A stretch of 45,880 bases of DNA from Firm-08 sp045546995. GTDB taxonomy: Bacteria; Bacillota; Clostridia; Oscillospirales; QAKW01. A program made the translations under genes and the position numbers. Location of the stretch: contig JAZQDW010000066.1 of NCBI GenBank assembly GCA_045546995.1, positions 1 to 45,880 of the forward strand, given 5' to 3'. The number at the start of each line of letters is the position of its first letter. Position 1 is the stretch's first letter. Positions 24,393-33,894 of this stretch are shown one piece after another. Under the pieces are notes generated by a model. The model saw only the letters and a program-made list of their open reading frames with translations. It did no database searches and had not been told where the DNA came from.

Positions 24393-25577
24393 ATGAAAGA
24401 ATTTGAACTGAAATACGGTTGTAATCCCAATCAAAAACCCTCTCGCATCTATATGCAGGATGGCAGTGACCTGCCCATCGAGATCCTCAACGGTCGTCCC
24501 GGTTATATCAATTTCCTGGATGCCTTCAATTCCTGGCAGCTGGTAAAGGAACTCAAGGAAGCGCTGGGCCTGCCTGCCGTTACATCCTTTAAACACGTTA
24601 GCCCCACCTCCGCCGCTGTGGGCATTCCGTTGAGCGATACCCTGAAAAAGGCTTGCTTTGTGGAGGATATCGAGGGTCTGGACGACAGCCCGCTGGCTTG
24701 CGCTTATGCCCGTGCCCGCGGCACTGACAGAATGTGCTCCTTCGGCGATTGGGTGGCATTGAGTGACATTTGTGACGTTACCACCGCCAAAATGATCGCC
24801 CGTGAGGTTTCCGACGGTATCATCGCCCCCGGTTATGAGCCGGAAGCGTTGGAGATTTTGAAATCCAAGCGTAAGGGTGGCTATAACATCGTGCAGATCG
24901 ATCCCGATTTCGTCCCCGCCGAGCAGGAGACCAAGCAGGTGTTTGGTATCACCTTCGAGCAGGGCAGAAACAACTTTAAGATCAATCAAGAACTGCTTTC
25001 CAACGTGGTGACCGCCAATAAGGATCTGCCGGAAAGCGCCGTGCGCGATCTTATCGTTGCGCTCATCACCCTGAAATACACCCAGTCCAATTCCGTCTGC
25101 TATGCGGTGGACGGTCAGGCCATCGGTGTCGGCGCCGGTCAGCAGTCCCGCATTCATTGTACCCGTCTGGCAGGTACCAAGGCAGATACCTGGTTTTTGC
25201 GTCAGCATGAGAAGGTGCTGAATTTGCCCTTCCGTGAGGATATTCGCCGCCCCGACCGTGACAACGTGATCGACGGCTATATCAATAAAAACGAGGAAGA
25301 CGTTTGCGCCGACGGTGTATGGCAGAAGTATTTCACCACCCGTCCCGAGCCGCTTACCGACGCCGAGGCACGCGCTTTCCTGGATGGCATCGACGGTGTC
25401 GCCCTGGGCAGCGACGCATTCTTCCCCTTCAGCGATAATATCGAACGCGCCTATAAGAGCGGTGTCAAATACATTGCCGAGCCCGGCGGCTCTATTCGTG
25501 ATGATGCGGTTATCGAATGCGCCGATAAATACGGTATGACCGTTTCCTTCACCGGTATGCGTTTGTTCCATCATTAA
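24393..25577 (+). CDS. Stand-alone AICAR formyltransferase (PurH C-terminal half)
   Basis: 394 aa. It covers only the AICAR transformylase domain of PurH: LKYGCNPNQKPSR at the start, SFKHVSPTSAAVGIPL with the catalytic Lys-His, TQSNSVCYAVDGQAIGVGAGQQSRIHCTRLAG (in parts), and SDAFFPFSDNIERA near the end. The N-terminal cyclohydrolase domain is missing, not merely truncated: the gene has its own ATG and AGGAGA site. It formylates AICAR with 10-formyl-THF, and PurO next door closes the ring. Confidence 0.94.
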   Translation: MKEFELKYGCNPNQKPSRIYMQDGSDLPIEILNGRPGYINFLDAFNSWQLVKELKEALGLPAVTSFKHVSPTSAAVGIPLSDTLKKACFVEDIEGLDDSPLACAYARARGTDRMCSFGDWVALSDICDVTTAKMIAREVSDGIIAPGYEPEALEILKSKRKGGYNIVQIDPDFVPAEQETKQVFGITFEQGRNNFKINQELLSNVVTANKDLPESAVRDLIVALITLKYTQSNSVCYAVDGQAIGVGAGQQSRIHCTRLAGTKADTWFLRQHEKVLNLPFREDIRRPDRDNVIDGYINKNEEDVCADGVWQKYFTTRPEPLTDAEARAFLDGIDGVALGSDAFFPFSDNIERAYKSGVKYIAEPGGSIRDDAVIECADKYGMTVSFTGMRLFHH

Positions 25578-25598
25578 TCCATAGGAGAAAAGTACAGG

Positions 25599-26867
25599 AT
25601 GAAAATTATGGTTGTCGGTGGTGGCGGCCGCGAGCACGCCATCATCAAAAAACTGAAAGAAAACCCCACGGTCAGCGAGATCTTTGCCTTGCCCGGTAAC
25701 GGCGGTATGGCGCAGGATGCCACGCTGGTACCCATCGGCGCCAAGGACATTGATAAGATCGTGGAATTTGCCGTGGAAAATAAGATCGACTATGCCGTGG
25801 TCGCTCCGGACGATCCGTTGGTGCTGGGCTGTGTGGATGCCCTGCAGGCCAAGGGGATCCCGTGCTTCGGCCCCGAGGCAAAGGCTGCTATCATTGAGGG
25901 CAGTAAGGTCTTTTCCAAAAACCTGATGAAAAAGTACAACATTCCTACCGCCGCTTATGAGGTGTTTGATGATATGGAGGCCGCCCTGCAGTATCTGCAA
26001 ACAGCGCCCATTCCCACCGTCATCAAGGCAGACGGTCTGGCGCTTGGTAAGGGTGTCATTATCGCCATGACCCGCAAAGAGGCCGAGGATGCCGTTCGCT
26101 CCATGATGGAGGACAAGGTGTTCGGCAACAGTGGCGATCATATCGTTATTGAGGAATTTCTCACCGGTCCCGAGGTATCGGTGTTGTCCTTTACCGACGG
26201 TAACACGGTCATTCCTATGATCTCTTCCATGGATCACAAGCGGGCGGGAGATAACGATACGGGTCTCAATACCGGCGGTATGGGTACCGTTGCGCCCAAT
26301 CCCTATTACACCGATGCCGTTGCGGCCGAATGTATGGAAACCATATTCCTGCCCACCATCCGCGCTATGCAGGCGGAGGGCCGCACCTTTAAAGGCTGTC
26401 TGTATTTTGGACTGATGCTCACGCAAAACGGGCCTAAGGTAATCGAATATAACTGCCGCTTCGGCGACCCCGAGACCCAGGTGGTATTGCCCCTGCTGGA
26501 AAGCGATCTGCTGACCGTAATGCAGGCTACCACCAACGGCACGCTGGCCGAAACGGAGGTCAAATTCAGTGACAAGCACGCCTGTTGCGTCATTATGGCC
26601 TCCAGGGGATACCCCACCGCCTATGAAAAAGGCTTTGCAATGACCATTCCCGCCGCGATTTCCGACAGCGTGTACGTGGCCGGAGCAAAGCTGGCAGGGG
26701 ATCAGCTGGTCACCGACGGTGGCCGTGTATTGGGCGCCACCGCTACGGCCGACACCCTGCAGGCGGCCATTGACGCCTCTTACGCAATGGTCAAGACCAT
26801 CGATTTTGAAAACGCCTATTATCGCAGTGATATCGGCGCAAAGGCCTTGAAAGCAAAGGAGAACTGA
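25599..26867 (+). CDS. purD: Phosphoribosylamine-glycine ligase (GAR synthetase)
   Basis: 422 aa. It joins phosphoribosylamine and glycine with ATP. MVVGGGGREHAIIKKL at the N terminus, PTVIKADGLALGKGV in the ATP-grasp region, HKRAGDNDTGLNTGGMGTV and EYNCRFGDPETQVVLP are diagnostic. RBS AGGAGA. purL starts two bases after its stop codon. Confidence 0.97.
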   Translation: MKIMVVGGGGREHAIIKKLKENPTVSEIFALPGNGGMAQDATLVPIGAKDIDKIVEFAVENKIDYAVVAPDDPLVLGCVDALQAKGIPCFGPEAKAAIIEGSKVFSKNLMKKYNIPTAAYEVFDDMEAALQYLQTAPIPTVIKADGLALGKGVIIAMTRKEAEDAVRSMMEDKVFGNSGDHIVIEEFLTGPEVSVLSFTDGNTVIPMISSMDHKRAGDNDTGLNTGGMGTVAPNPYYTDAVAAECMETIFLPTIRAMQAEGRTFKGCLYFGLMLTQNGPKVIEYNCRFGDPETQVVLPLLESDLLTVMQATTNGTLAETEVKFSDKHACCVIMASRGYPTAYEKGFAMTIPAAISDSVYVAGAKLAGDQLVTDGGRVLGATATADTLQAAIDASYAMVKTIDFENAYYRSDIGAKALKAKEN

Positions 26868-26869
26868 TT

Positions 26870-29800
26870 ATGGTATACAGAATTTTCGTTGAAAAGAAAA
26901 AAGAACTGGCGCACGAGGCCAAGGCACTCTTGAACGATGCCCACACGCTGCTCGGCATCCACGCTTTAAGCGACGTGCGTGTCATCAACCGTTATGACGC
27001 CGAAAACATCACTCCCGAGTTGTTTGAGCGTGCTAAAACCACCGTATTTTCCGAGCCGCAGCTGGATATCGTTTCCGATGCGGTGGATACCGAGGGCGCC
27101 GTGGCATTTGCCGTGGAATATCTGCCCGGTCAGTTTGACCAGCGGGCTGACTCGGCGGCGCAGTGCATTCAGATCATTTCCCAAGGGGATCGCCCCACCG
27201 TGCGTACTGCCAAGCTGTACGTTTTGTACGGTGATCTGAGTGATGAGGCCGTTGCCGAGATCAAAAAATACGTTATCAACCCTGTGGAGGCCAGAGAAGC
27301 CACTATGGATAAGCCCGAGACTCTGAAAATGGAGTACGAGCTGCCCACCACCGTAAAAACGCTGGACGGCTTTATCGATTTGGATCGGGCGGGACTGGAT
27401 CGCTTTGTGGAGGAATATTCGCTGGCCATGGACGGCGACGACATTGCCTTCTGTCAGGAATATTTTAAAAGCGAGCATCGCGATCCCACCATCACCGAGA
27501 TCCGTATGATCGACACCTATTGGTCCGATCACTGCCGTCACACCACCTTCCTGACCACCATTGACAACGTGACCTTCGAGGATGAGTTGTTGCAGAGCAC
27601 CTATGAGGATTATCTGGCCACCCGTAAGGAACTGGGTCGGACCAAACCCGTTTGCCTGATGGATATTGCCACTTTGGCGGTCAGATACCTCAAAAAAGAG
27701 GGCAAGCTGGAAAAACTGGACGAAAGCGAAGAGATCAACGCCTGTAGCGTTAAGATCGAGGTGGAGGCCGACGGCAAAAAAGAGCCGTGGCTGTTGCTCT
27801 TTAAAAATGAAACTCACAACCATCCCACTGAGATCGAGCCCTTCGGCGGCGCCATCCGTGATCCGCTGTCCGGCCGTGCGTACGTGTATGCGGCCATGCG
27901 TGTCACCGGTGCGGCCGATCCTTTGAAACCGGTCAACGAGACCATTCCCGGCAAATTGCCCCAGAGAAAGATCGTCACCACCGCCGCCGCAGGCTATTCC
28001 TCCTACGGTAACCAGATCGGTCTGGCTACCGGTATGGTAGACGAGATCTACCACGACGGCTATGCCGCCAAACGTATGGAGATCGGTGCGGTTATTGCTG
28101 CTGCTCCCGCTGAAAACGTTCGTCGCGAACGACCTGAGGCAGGGGACGTCATTATTTTGTTGGGCGGCGCCACCGGCCGTGACGGCTGCGGCGGTGCCAC
28201 CGGCTCGTCCAAATCCCACACCTCCAAATCGTTGGAGACCTGCGGCGCAGAGGTACAAAAGGGTAACGCTCCCGAGGAAAGAAAGCTGCAGCGCCTCTTC
28301 CGCAACGGCGAAGCCACCCGTATGATCAAACGCTGTAACGACTTTGGCGCCGGCGGTGTTTCCGTTGCCATCGGCGAGCTGGCTGACGGCTTGGAGATCG
28401 ACCTCAACGCCGTTCCCAAGAAATATGAAGGTCTGGACGGTACCGAGCTTGCCATCAGCGAATCGCAGGAGCGTATGGCTGTAGTGGTCGAGGAGAAGGA
28501 CGTAGATGCCTTCCTGGCGCTGGCAAAGGCCGAAAACCTCAACGCTTGTCCCGTGGCCGTTGTTAAGGCCGAGCCCCGTCTGGTAATGCACTGGAACGGC
28601 AACAAGATCGTTGATCTGTCCCGTGAGTTTCTCAATTCCAACGGCGCTGAAAAACATATTGATATTACTCCTGCCGCGCCTGCCCTGCAGGAGAAGGAGA
28701 TCACAGGCGGCTTTGCCGAGAATATGACGGCGCTGGCCGGCGATCTGAATATCTGCTCCAAACGCGGCCTTTCCGAGCGCTTTGACTCCACCATCGGCGC
28801 GGGTAGTGTACTGATGCCCTTCGGCGGTAAATATCAGCTCACTCCCATCCAGGCTATGGTGCATAAGATCTCGATGGAGAAAAAGTATACCGAGGACGTA
28901 TCCTTTATGTCTTGGGGCTATAATCCCTTCATCACCGAGCAGAGCCCCTATCACGGCGCCTATCTGGCTGTGGTGGAATCGGTGGCAAAGCTCATCGCTA
29001 CCGGCGCTTCCTTTGAGGACGTATACCTCACCTTCCAGGAATACTTCGAGCATCCCGGTAAGGACGGCAAGCGCTGGGGTAAACCGCTGGCGGCTCTTTT
29101 GGGTGCCTTCGCCGCGCAGAAAAATCTGGGCATCGGCTCCATCGGCGGTAAGGACTCTATGTCCGGCTCCTTTGAGGATCTGGACGTTCCGCCCACCCTG
29201 GTTTCCTTTGCGGTCACTACGGGCAAGCTGAAGGACGTCATCTCGCCCGAGTTTAAGGCGGCGGGACACAAACTGGTGATGCTTTCTCCCGTGTTTGACG
29301 AAAACAAACTGCCCGTCACCGACAGTTTGATCGAATTGTTCGATAAGGTCAATGCGATGATGCAGGCCGGTAAGGTCTATGCTGCCTATACGCCCACCAT
29401 GGGCGGCATTGGTGAGGCCGTGCTGAAAATGGCTATGGGTAACGGCCTGGGCTTTGCTTTTGACAAGGCAATTACCTTGACAGATATTTTTGGTTATCAT
29501 TACGGCTCCTTCTTGCTGGAGGTCGATGCCGATTGCGCCGAGGGTATCACCGTCGGTACCGTGACCGAAACCCCCGTTCTGACTTGCGGTGAGGAGACGG
29601 TAGAGCTTGCCAAGGTCTGCAAGATCTATGAGGACAAGCTGGAAAGCGTATACAGCTGTAACATCGCGCAGGATAGCAAGGTGGAGAACTTTACATATAA
29701 TGCCACCTCTTATCCGGCGCCCGCCATCAAGGTGGCCCGTCCCAAGGTGCTCATTCCTGCTTTCCCCGGTACCAACTGTGAATATGATTCCGCCCGTGCC

Positions 29801-30535
29801 GTCCGTAACGCCGGCGCCGAGCCGGAGATCATTGTGATCAACAACCTGTCTGCCGACGGTATTCAGCGCAGTGTGGAGACCTTTGCCACCCAACTGAAGG
29901 ATGCGCAGATGATCTTCATCCCCGGCGGTTTTTCCGGCGGTGACGAGCCTGACGGTAGCGGTAAGTTCATTACCGCCTTCTTCCGCAATGCGGCCATTAA
30001 AGAGGGCGTGACCGACCTGCTGGACAACCGTGACGGTCTGATGTGCGGTATCTGCATTGGTTTCCAGGCGCTCATCAAGCTGGGTCTGGTGCCCTACCGC
30101 AAGATCATCGACACCGATGAGACCTGTCCCACCCTGACCTTTAATACCATTGCGCGCCATCAATCCCGCATCGTGCGTACCCGTATCGCTTCCAATAAAT
30201 CTCCCTGGTTGTCCCTGATGAACGTGGGCGACGTTGTCAACGTACCCATTTCCCACGGTGAGGGTCGTTTCCTTGCCGATGAGGCGCTGATCCGTCAGCT
30301 GGCCGCCAACGGACAGATCGCCACCCAGTATGTGGATCTGTCCGGTAACGCCACCTGTGACGTTGCCTTCAATCCCAACGATTCTATGTACGCCATCGAG
30401 GGTATCACCTCGCCGGATGGTCGTGTCATCGGTAAGATGGGCCACAGCGAGCGTATCGCCAAGGGTCTGTATAAAAACGTGCCCGGTGAATACGACATTC
30501 GTATGTTCGAGGCCGCCGTTAAATATTTCAAATAA
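26870..30535 (+). CDS. purL: Phosphoribosylformylglycinamidine synthase, single-chain
   Basis: 1221 aa, the long single-chain form, so separate purS and purQ are not needed. It converts FGAR, glutamine and ATP to FGAM. An N-terminal PurS-like region is followed by the synthetase halves (YWSDHCRHTTF; NETHNHPTEIEPFGGA; GGATGRDGCGGATGSS; SIGGKDSMSGSFEDL) and a class I glutaminase domain from about residue 960 (IPAFPGTNCEYDSARA; nucleophile Cys in CGICIGFQ near 1062; SHGEGRF). The Ile in CIGFQ replaces the usual Asn of CNGFQ. Confidence 0.97.
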   Translation: MVYRIFVEKKKELAHEAKALLNDAHTLLGIHALSDVRVINRYDAENITPELFERAKTTVFSEPQLDIVSDAVDTEGAVAFAVEYLPGQFDQRADSAAQCIQIISQGDRPTVRTAKLYVLYGDLSDEAVAEIKKYVINPVEAREATMDKPETLKMEYELPTTVKTLDGFIDLDRAGLDRFVEEYSLAMDGDDIAFCQEYFKSEHRDPTITEIRMIDTYWSDHCRHTTFLTTIDNVTFEDELLQSTYEDYLATRKELGRTKPVCLMDIATLAVRYLKKEGKLEKLDESEEINACSVKIEVEADGKKEPWLLLFKNETHNHPTEIEPFGGAIRDPLSGRAYVYAAMRVTGAADPLKPVNETIPGKLPQRKIVTTAAAGYSSYGNQIGLATGMVDEIYHDGYAAKRMEIGAVIAAAPAENVRRERPEAGDVIILLGGATGRDGCGGATGSSKSHTSKSLETCGAEVQKGNAPEERKLQRLFRNGEATRMIKRCNDFGAGGVSVAIGELADGLEIDLNAVPKKYEGLDGTELAISESQERMAVVVEEKDVDAFLALAKAENLNACPVAVVKAEPRLVMHWNGNKIVDLSREFLNSNGAEKHIDITPAAPALQEKEITGGFAENMTALAGDLNICSKRGLSERFDSTIGAGSVLMPFGGKYQLTPIQAMVHKISMEKKYTEDVSFMSWGYNPFITEQSPYHGAYLAVVESVAKLIATGASFEDVYLTFQEYFEHPGKDGKRWGKPLAALLGAFAAQKNLGIGSIGGKDSMSGSFEDLDVPPTLVSFAVTTGKLKDVISPEFKAAGHKLVMLSPVFDENKLPVTDSLIELFDKVNAMMQAGKVYAAYTPTMGGIGEAVLKMAMGNGLGFAFDKAITLTDIFGYHYGSFLLEVDADCAEGITVGTVTETPVLTCGEETVELAKVCKIYEDKLESVYSCNIAQDSKVENFTYNATSYPAPAIKVARPKVLIPAFPGTNCEYDSARAVRNAGAEPEIIVINNLSADGIQRSVETFATQLKDAQMIFIPGGFSGGDEPDGSGKFITAFFRNAAIKEGVTDLLDNRDGLMCGICIGFQALIKLGLVPYRKIIDTDETCPTLTFNTIARHQSRIVRTRIASNKSPWLSLMNVGDVVNVPISHGEGRFLADEALIRQLAANGQIATQYVDLSGNATCDVAFNPNDSMYAIEGITSPDGRVIGKMGHSERIAKGLYKNVPGEYDIRMFEAAVKYFK

Positions 30536-30549
30536 GGAGATAGAGTGTT

Positions 30550-32226
30550 ATGGCTTATAAAACCGATATTGAAATTGCACAGGAGTGCAAAATGCGCCCC
30601 ATTACCGAAATTGCAAAGGCTGCTCACGTAGATGAAAAGTACATTGAGCAATACGGTAACTATAAGGCAAAAATCGATCTTTCTCTGCTCAAGGAAACCG
30701 ACCGTCCCGACGGTAAGCTGATTTTGGTTACCGCCATTACGCCCACTCCGGCCGGTGAGGGTAAGACCACCACGACCATCGGTCTGGCCGACGGTATGAA
30801 GCGCATCGGCAAGGACGTTACCGTTGCCCTGCGTGAGCCTTCTCTCGGCCCCGTGTTCGGTATCAAGGGCGGTGCCGCCGGCGGCGGTTATGCGCAGGTC
30901 GTACCTATGGAGGATATCAACCTGCATTTCACCGGTGACTTTCACGCCATCGGCGCGGCTAACAATCTGCTGGCCGCTATGCTGGATAACCATATTCAGC
31001 AGGGGAATGCTCTGGGTATTGACGTTAAAAAGATCACCTGGAAGCGCTGTGTGGATATGAACGACCGTCAGCTCAGAAACGTCATTGACGGTCTGGGCGG
31101 CAGAATGCAGGGCGTGCCCCGTGAGGATGGCTTTGACATCACTGTTGCCAGCGAAATTATGGCCGTGCTTTGTCTGTCCTCCTCCATCACCGATCTGAAG
31201 GAACGTCTGGCGCGCATCATCGTGGGCTATACCTATGATGACAAGCCGGTTACCTGCGCCGATCTCAAGGCGCAGGGCGCGATGACCGCGCTGCTCAAGG
31301 ATGCGCTCAAACCCAATCTGGTACAGACGCTGGAAGGCACTCCTGCCTTCGTGCACGGCGGTCCCTTTGCCAATATTGCTCACGGTTGTAACTCCGTTAT
31401 GGCCACTCGTATCGCTTTGAAGATGGGTGACTACACCATTACCGAGGCCGGCTTTGGCGCCGATCTGGGCGCAGAAAAGTTTTTGGATATCAAATGCCGT
31501 ATGGCAGGCCTCACTCCCGACGCCGTCGTTATGGTCGCCACCGTTCGCGCTCTTAAGATGCACGGCGGTCTGGCCAAGACCGAGCTGAACAACGAGGATC
31601 TGGTGGCGCTGGAGAAGGGTATTCCCAATCTGCTTCGCCACGTTTCCAATATCAAAAACGTTTACAAGCTGCCCTGTGTGGTGGCCGTCAACCGTTTCCC
31701 CACCGATACCGACAAGGAGATCGAGTTTATCATCTCCAAGTGTAAGGAACTGGGTGTCAACACCGTTCTGTCCGACGTATGGGCCAAGGGCGGCGAAGGC
31801 GGCGTGGAGCTGGCCAAAGAGGTGGTTCGTCTTTGCAAAGAGGAGCAAGGCGACTTTACCTTCTCCTACGAGCTGGACGGTACCATCGAGGAAAAAATCG
31901 AGGCTGTGGTCAAAAAGGTCTATGGCGGTAGCGGTATTCAGGTTTTGCCTGCCGCCAAAAAGGAGATCGATCGCCTGACCGCTCTTGGCTTTGATAAATG
32001 TCCCGTTTGTATGGCCAAGACCCAGTACAGCTTTTCCGACGATCCCACAAAACTTGGTGCGCCGGAAAACTTTACGGTGACCATCAAAAATGTTAAGATC
32101 TCTGCCGGCGCCGGCTTCGTGGTGGTGCTCACCGGTGATATTATGACCATGCCCGGTCTGCCCAAAGTTCCCGCCGCAGAACGTATCGACGTGGACGAAA
32201 ACGGCAAGATCACCGGCCTCTTCTAA
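30550..32226 (+). CDS. fhs: Formate-tetrahydrofolate ligase
   Basis: 558 aa, normal length. It makes 10-formyl-THF from formate, THF and ATP. TPTPAGEGKTTTTIGLADG near residue 60 is the P-loop; REPSLGPVFGIKGGAAGGGY and FTGDFHAIGAANNLLAA are family signatures. As last gene of the pur operon it supplies the formyl donor for PurN and the AICAR transformylase, and places the whole set under the ZTP riboswitch. RBS AAGGAGA. Confidence 0.97.
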   Translation: MAYKTDIEIAQECKMRPITEIAKAAHVDEKYIEQYGNYKAKIDLSLLKETDRPDGKLILVTAITPTPAGEGKTTTTIGLADGMKRIGKDVTVALREPSLGPVFGIKGGAAGGGYAQVVPMEDINLHFTGDFHAIGAANNLLAAMLDNHIQQGNALGIDVKKITWKRCVDMNDRQLRNVIDGLGGRMQGVPREDGFDITVASEIMAVLCLSSSITDLKERLARIIVGYTYDDKPVTCADLKAQGAMTALLKDALKPNLVQTLEGTPAFVHGGPFANIAHGCNSVMATRIALKMGDYTITEAGFGADLGAEKFLDIKCRMAGLTPDAVVMVATVRALKMHGGLAKTELNNEDLVALEKGIPNLLRHVSNIKNVYKLPCVVAVNRFPTDTDKEIEFIISKCKELGVNTVLSDVWAKGGEGGVELAKEVVRLCKEEQGDFTFSYELDGTIEEKIEAVVKKVYGGSGIQVLPAAKKEIDRLTALGFDKCPVCMAKTQYSFSDDPTKLGAPENFTVTIKNVKISAGAGFVVVLTGDIMTMPGLPKVPAAERIDVDENGKITGLF

Positions 32227-32227
32227 C

Positions 32228-32365
32228 GGTGAATCACCGTTGATAGGTCCGGGGGATTTGCTACTCCCGTACGCAAATCCTGTTTCGAGCACCGATTATT
32301 TGTGCTCGAAAATAAGATCGGATTGATTCCCGCTCGGCGGGCGCAGACTATTTGTGCCCGAAAAT
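32228..32365. repeat. Palindromic repeat cluster downstream of fhs
   Basis: Consecutive hairpins: AACGGTG/CACCGTT (starting at 32226), GGATTTGC/GCAAATCC, TCGAGCAC/GTGCTCGA, CCCGC/GCGGG and an imperfect GGGCGCA/TGTGCCC. Two units share TATTTGTGCYCGAAAATRAGAT, close to the core repeated between pyrF and pyrE (GTGCACGAAAATAAAGT). Noncoding. Confidence 0.75.
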
Positions 32366-32385
32366 GAGATTAACCGAATCAACAC

Positions 32386-32414
32386 AAAAACGCCTGCTTT
32401 TGCAGGCGTTTTTT
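32386..32414 (+). terminator. Terminator of the pur operon
   Basis: AACGCCTGC/GCAGGCGTT with loop TTTT, preceded by an A run and followed by TTTT. It ends the fhs transcript after the repeat cluster. Confidence 0.9.
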
Positions 32415-32415
32415 C

Positions 32416-32444
32416 TTGCATTTCCTTTATGAGAGGACTATAAT
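32416..32444 (+). promoter_or_regulatory. Promoter of the EEP/sfsA pair
   Basis: TTGCAT (32416-32421), a 17-bp spacer and TATAAT (32439-32444), 29 bp before the gene at 32474. Confidence 0.75.
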
Positions 32445-32473
32445 AAGATCAATAATGAAAGGGGAACGGACAA

Positions 32474-33166
32474 ATGAAAATTATGACTTTTAATACCCAA
32501 CACTGCAAAAACTATATCACGCAGGAAATTGATTTTGATATTATGGCCAAGGCCATTGTGGATTGCGGCGCCGATATCGTGGGACTCAATGAGATGCGGG
32601 GCGCCGGTGAGCGGGAGGACTATACCGATCAGGTCAAAACCCTTTCCGAGCTGACGGGGATGTCCTATTACTATTTTGCCGAGGCCACTCGTCTCCACGG
32701 CAACAATCCTTACGGCAACGGCTTTCTCTCCCGCATTCCCATCGTTTCCGCAGAGACGGTTGCCATTCCCGACCCGGCGGAAAAGAGCTATAACGGCTAT
32801 TACGAGACCCGTTGTATTTTGAAGGTCGCGCTGGAGAACGGATACACCGTTTTGGTTACCCATTTCGGGCTTAATCCCGACGAGCAACAAAATGCGGTGG
32901 ATACGGCGCTTGAAAATCTGGCGCCCGAAAAATGTATTTTGATGGGGGATTTTAACGTCCGTCCCGACAACGCCTTGCTTGCCCCCATTCGTGAAAGAAT
33001 GAAGGATGCAGCCGAACTTGTTGAGGGAGATGGATTTTCCTTTCCGTCAGATCATCCCGGCCGCAAGATCGACTATATCTTCGTCACGCCTGATGTGCTG
33101 CTGAAGGAGGCTTCTGTTCCTGCGATCGTTGCCTCCGATCACCGCCCCCATCTTGCCGAAATTTAG
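32474..33166 (+). CDS. Endonuclease/exonuclease/phosphatase family protein
   Basis: 230 aa. The DNase I-like fold is marked by MTFNTQH (metal-site Asn), VGLNEMRG (metal Glu), THFGLN, ILMGDFNVRP and the terminal SDHRPHLA with the catalytic Asp-His. No signal peptide or membrane segment. Family members range from DNA repair nucleases to sugar- and lipid-phosphate phosphatases, so the substrate is open. RBS AAAGGGG. sfsA follows five bases downstream. Confidence 0.9.
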   Translation: MKIMTFNTQHCKNYITQEIDFDIMAKAIVDCGADIVGLNEMRGAGEREDYTDQVKTLSELTGMSYYYFAEATRLHGNNPYGNGFLSRIPIVSAETVAIPDPAEKSYNGYYETRCILKVALENGYTVLVTHFGLNPDEQQNAVDTALENLAPEKCILMGDFNVRPDNALLAPIRERMKDAAELVEGDGFSFPSDHPGRKIDYIFVTPDVLLKEASVPAIVASDHRPHLAEI

Positions 33167-33170
33167 CAAT

Positions 33171-33851
33171 ATGCAGTATCATAATACTGTTACGGCCACC
33201 TTTTTATCCCGTCTCAACCGCTTTGTGGCAAAGGTTTTGCTGGAGGGCAGGGAAGAGACGGTGCACGTCAAAAATACCGGCCGTCTGAAAGAATTGTTGT
33301 TACCGGGAGCAACGGTGGTGCTGGCAGTGGCGGACAATCCCGCCCGCAAGACCAAATACGATCTTGTGATGGTGTATTCGGATCAAACACCCGTCAACAT
33401 AGATTCCGTGGCGCCCAATGCTGTGGCGGCATTTTGGGCGCGACAGAGTAATCTGTTTTCGCCGTCGGCAACGCTGCGCCGTGAATACACCTATGAGGAT
33501 TCCCGATTTGATCTTTTTGTGGAGGACGGTCAGCGAAAGGCTTTTATAGAAGTTAAGGGCGTTACTCTGGTGCAGGACGGTGTGGCGCGGTTTCCCGATG
33601 CCCCCACCGAGCGGGGGATCAAGCATCTGCGTGGACTGCAGCGTGCCCTTGCCGCCGGATACGAGGCATACGTGCTGTTTGTCATCCAGCGAAAGGACGC
33701 GCACCTGTTTACCCCCAATGACGTCACTCATCCCGCCTTCGGAACGGCATTGCGCCGCGCGGCGGCCGCAGGGGTAAAGGTATTGGCGGTGGACTGCATC
33801 GTCACGCGGGACGGCCTGACCGTTGACGCCCCGATCCCCGTCGAACTGTAA
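33171..33851 (+). CDS. sfsA: SfsA family DNA-binding/nuclease-like protein
   Basis: 226 aa from the ATG at 33171. An upstream in-frame ATG at 33129 lies inside the previous gene and would add residues foreign to the family. SfsA motifs are clear: RFVAKVLLEGREETVHVKNTGRLKELL (in parts) at the N terminus, DLFVEDGQRKAFIEVKGVTL with the PD-(D/E)xK-like Glu-Val-Lys, and FPDAPTERGIKHLRGL. First described as a sugar fermentation regulator in E. coli; the biochemical role is still unclear. No strong RBS, so it is probably coupled. Confidence 0.95.
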   Translation: MQYHNTVTATFLSRLNRFVAKVLLEGREETVHVKNTGRLKELLLPGATVVLAVADNPARKTKYDLVMVYSDQTPVNIDSVAPNAVAAFWARQSNLFSPSATLRREYTYEDSRFDLFVEDGQRKAFIEVKGVTLVQDGVARFPDAPTERGIKHLRGLQRALAAGYEAYVLFVIQRKDAHLFTPNDVTHPAFGTALRRAAAAGVKVLAVDCIVTRDGLTVDAPIPVEL

Positions 33852-33854
33852 AAT

Positions 33855-33888
33855 AAAACTGCGTTGTATTTCACAACGCAGTTTTTTG
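33855..33888. terminator. Bidirectional terminator between sfsA and the isomerase gene
   Basis: AAAACTGCGTTGT/ACAACGCAGTTTT, a 13-bp perfect stem with loop ATTTC and A/T runs on both sides, between two convergent genes. Confidence 0.93.
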
Positions 33889-33894
33889 TTGTAT

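Noticed and set aside
26966..30445. 1159-codon ORF antisense to purL
   Set aside because: Same cause as for carB; its sequence is low-complexity Gly/His/Leu/Asp without motifs.
26870..30535. PurL glutaminase motif CIGFQ in place of CNGFQ as a sign of inactivity
   Set aside because: The nucleophile Cys and the later His-Gly-Glu are intact, so a single Ile substitution is not enough to call the site dead.
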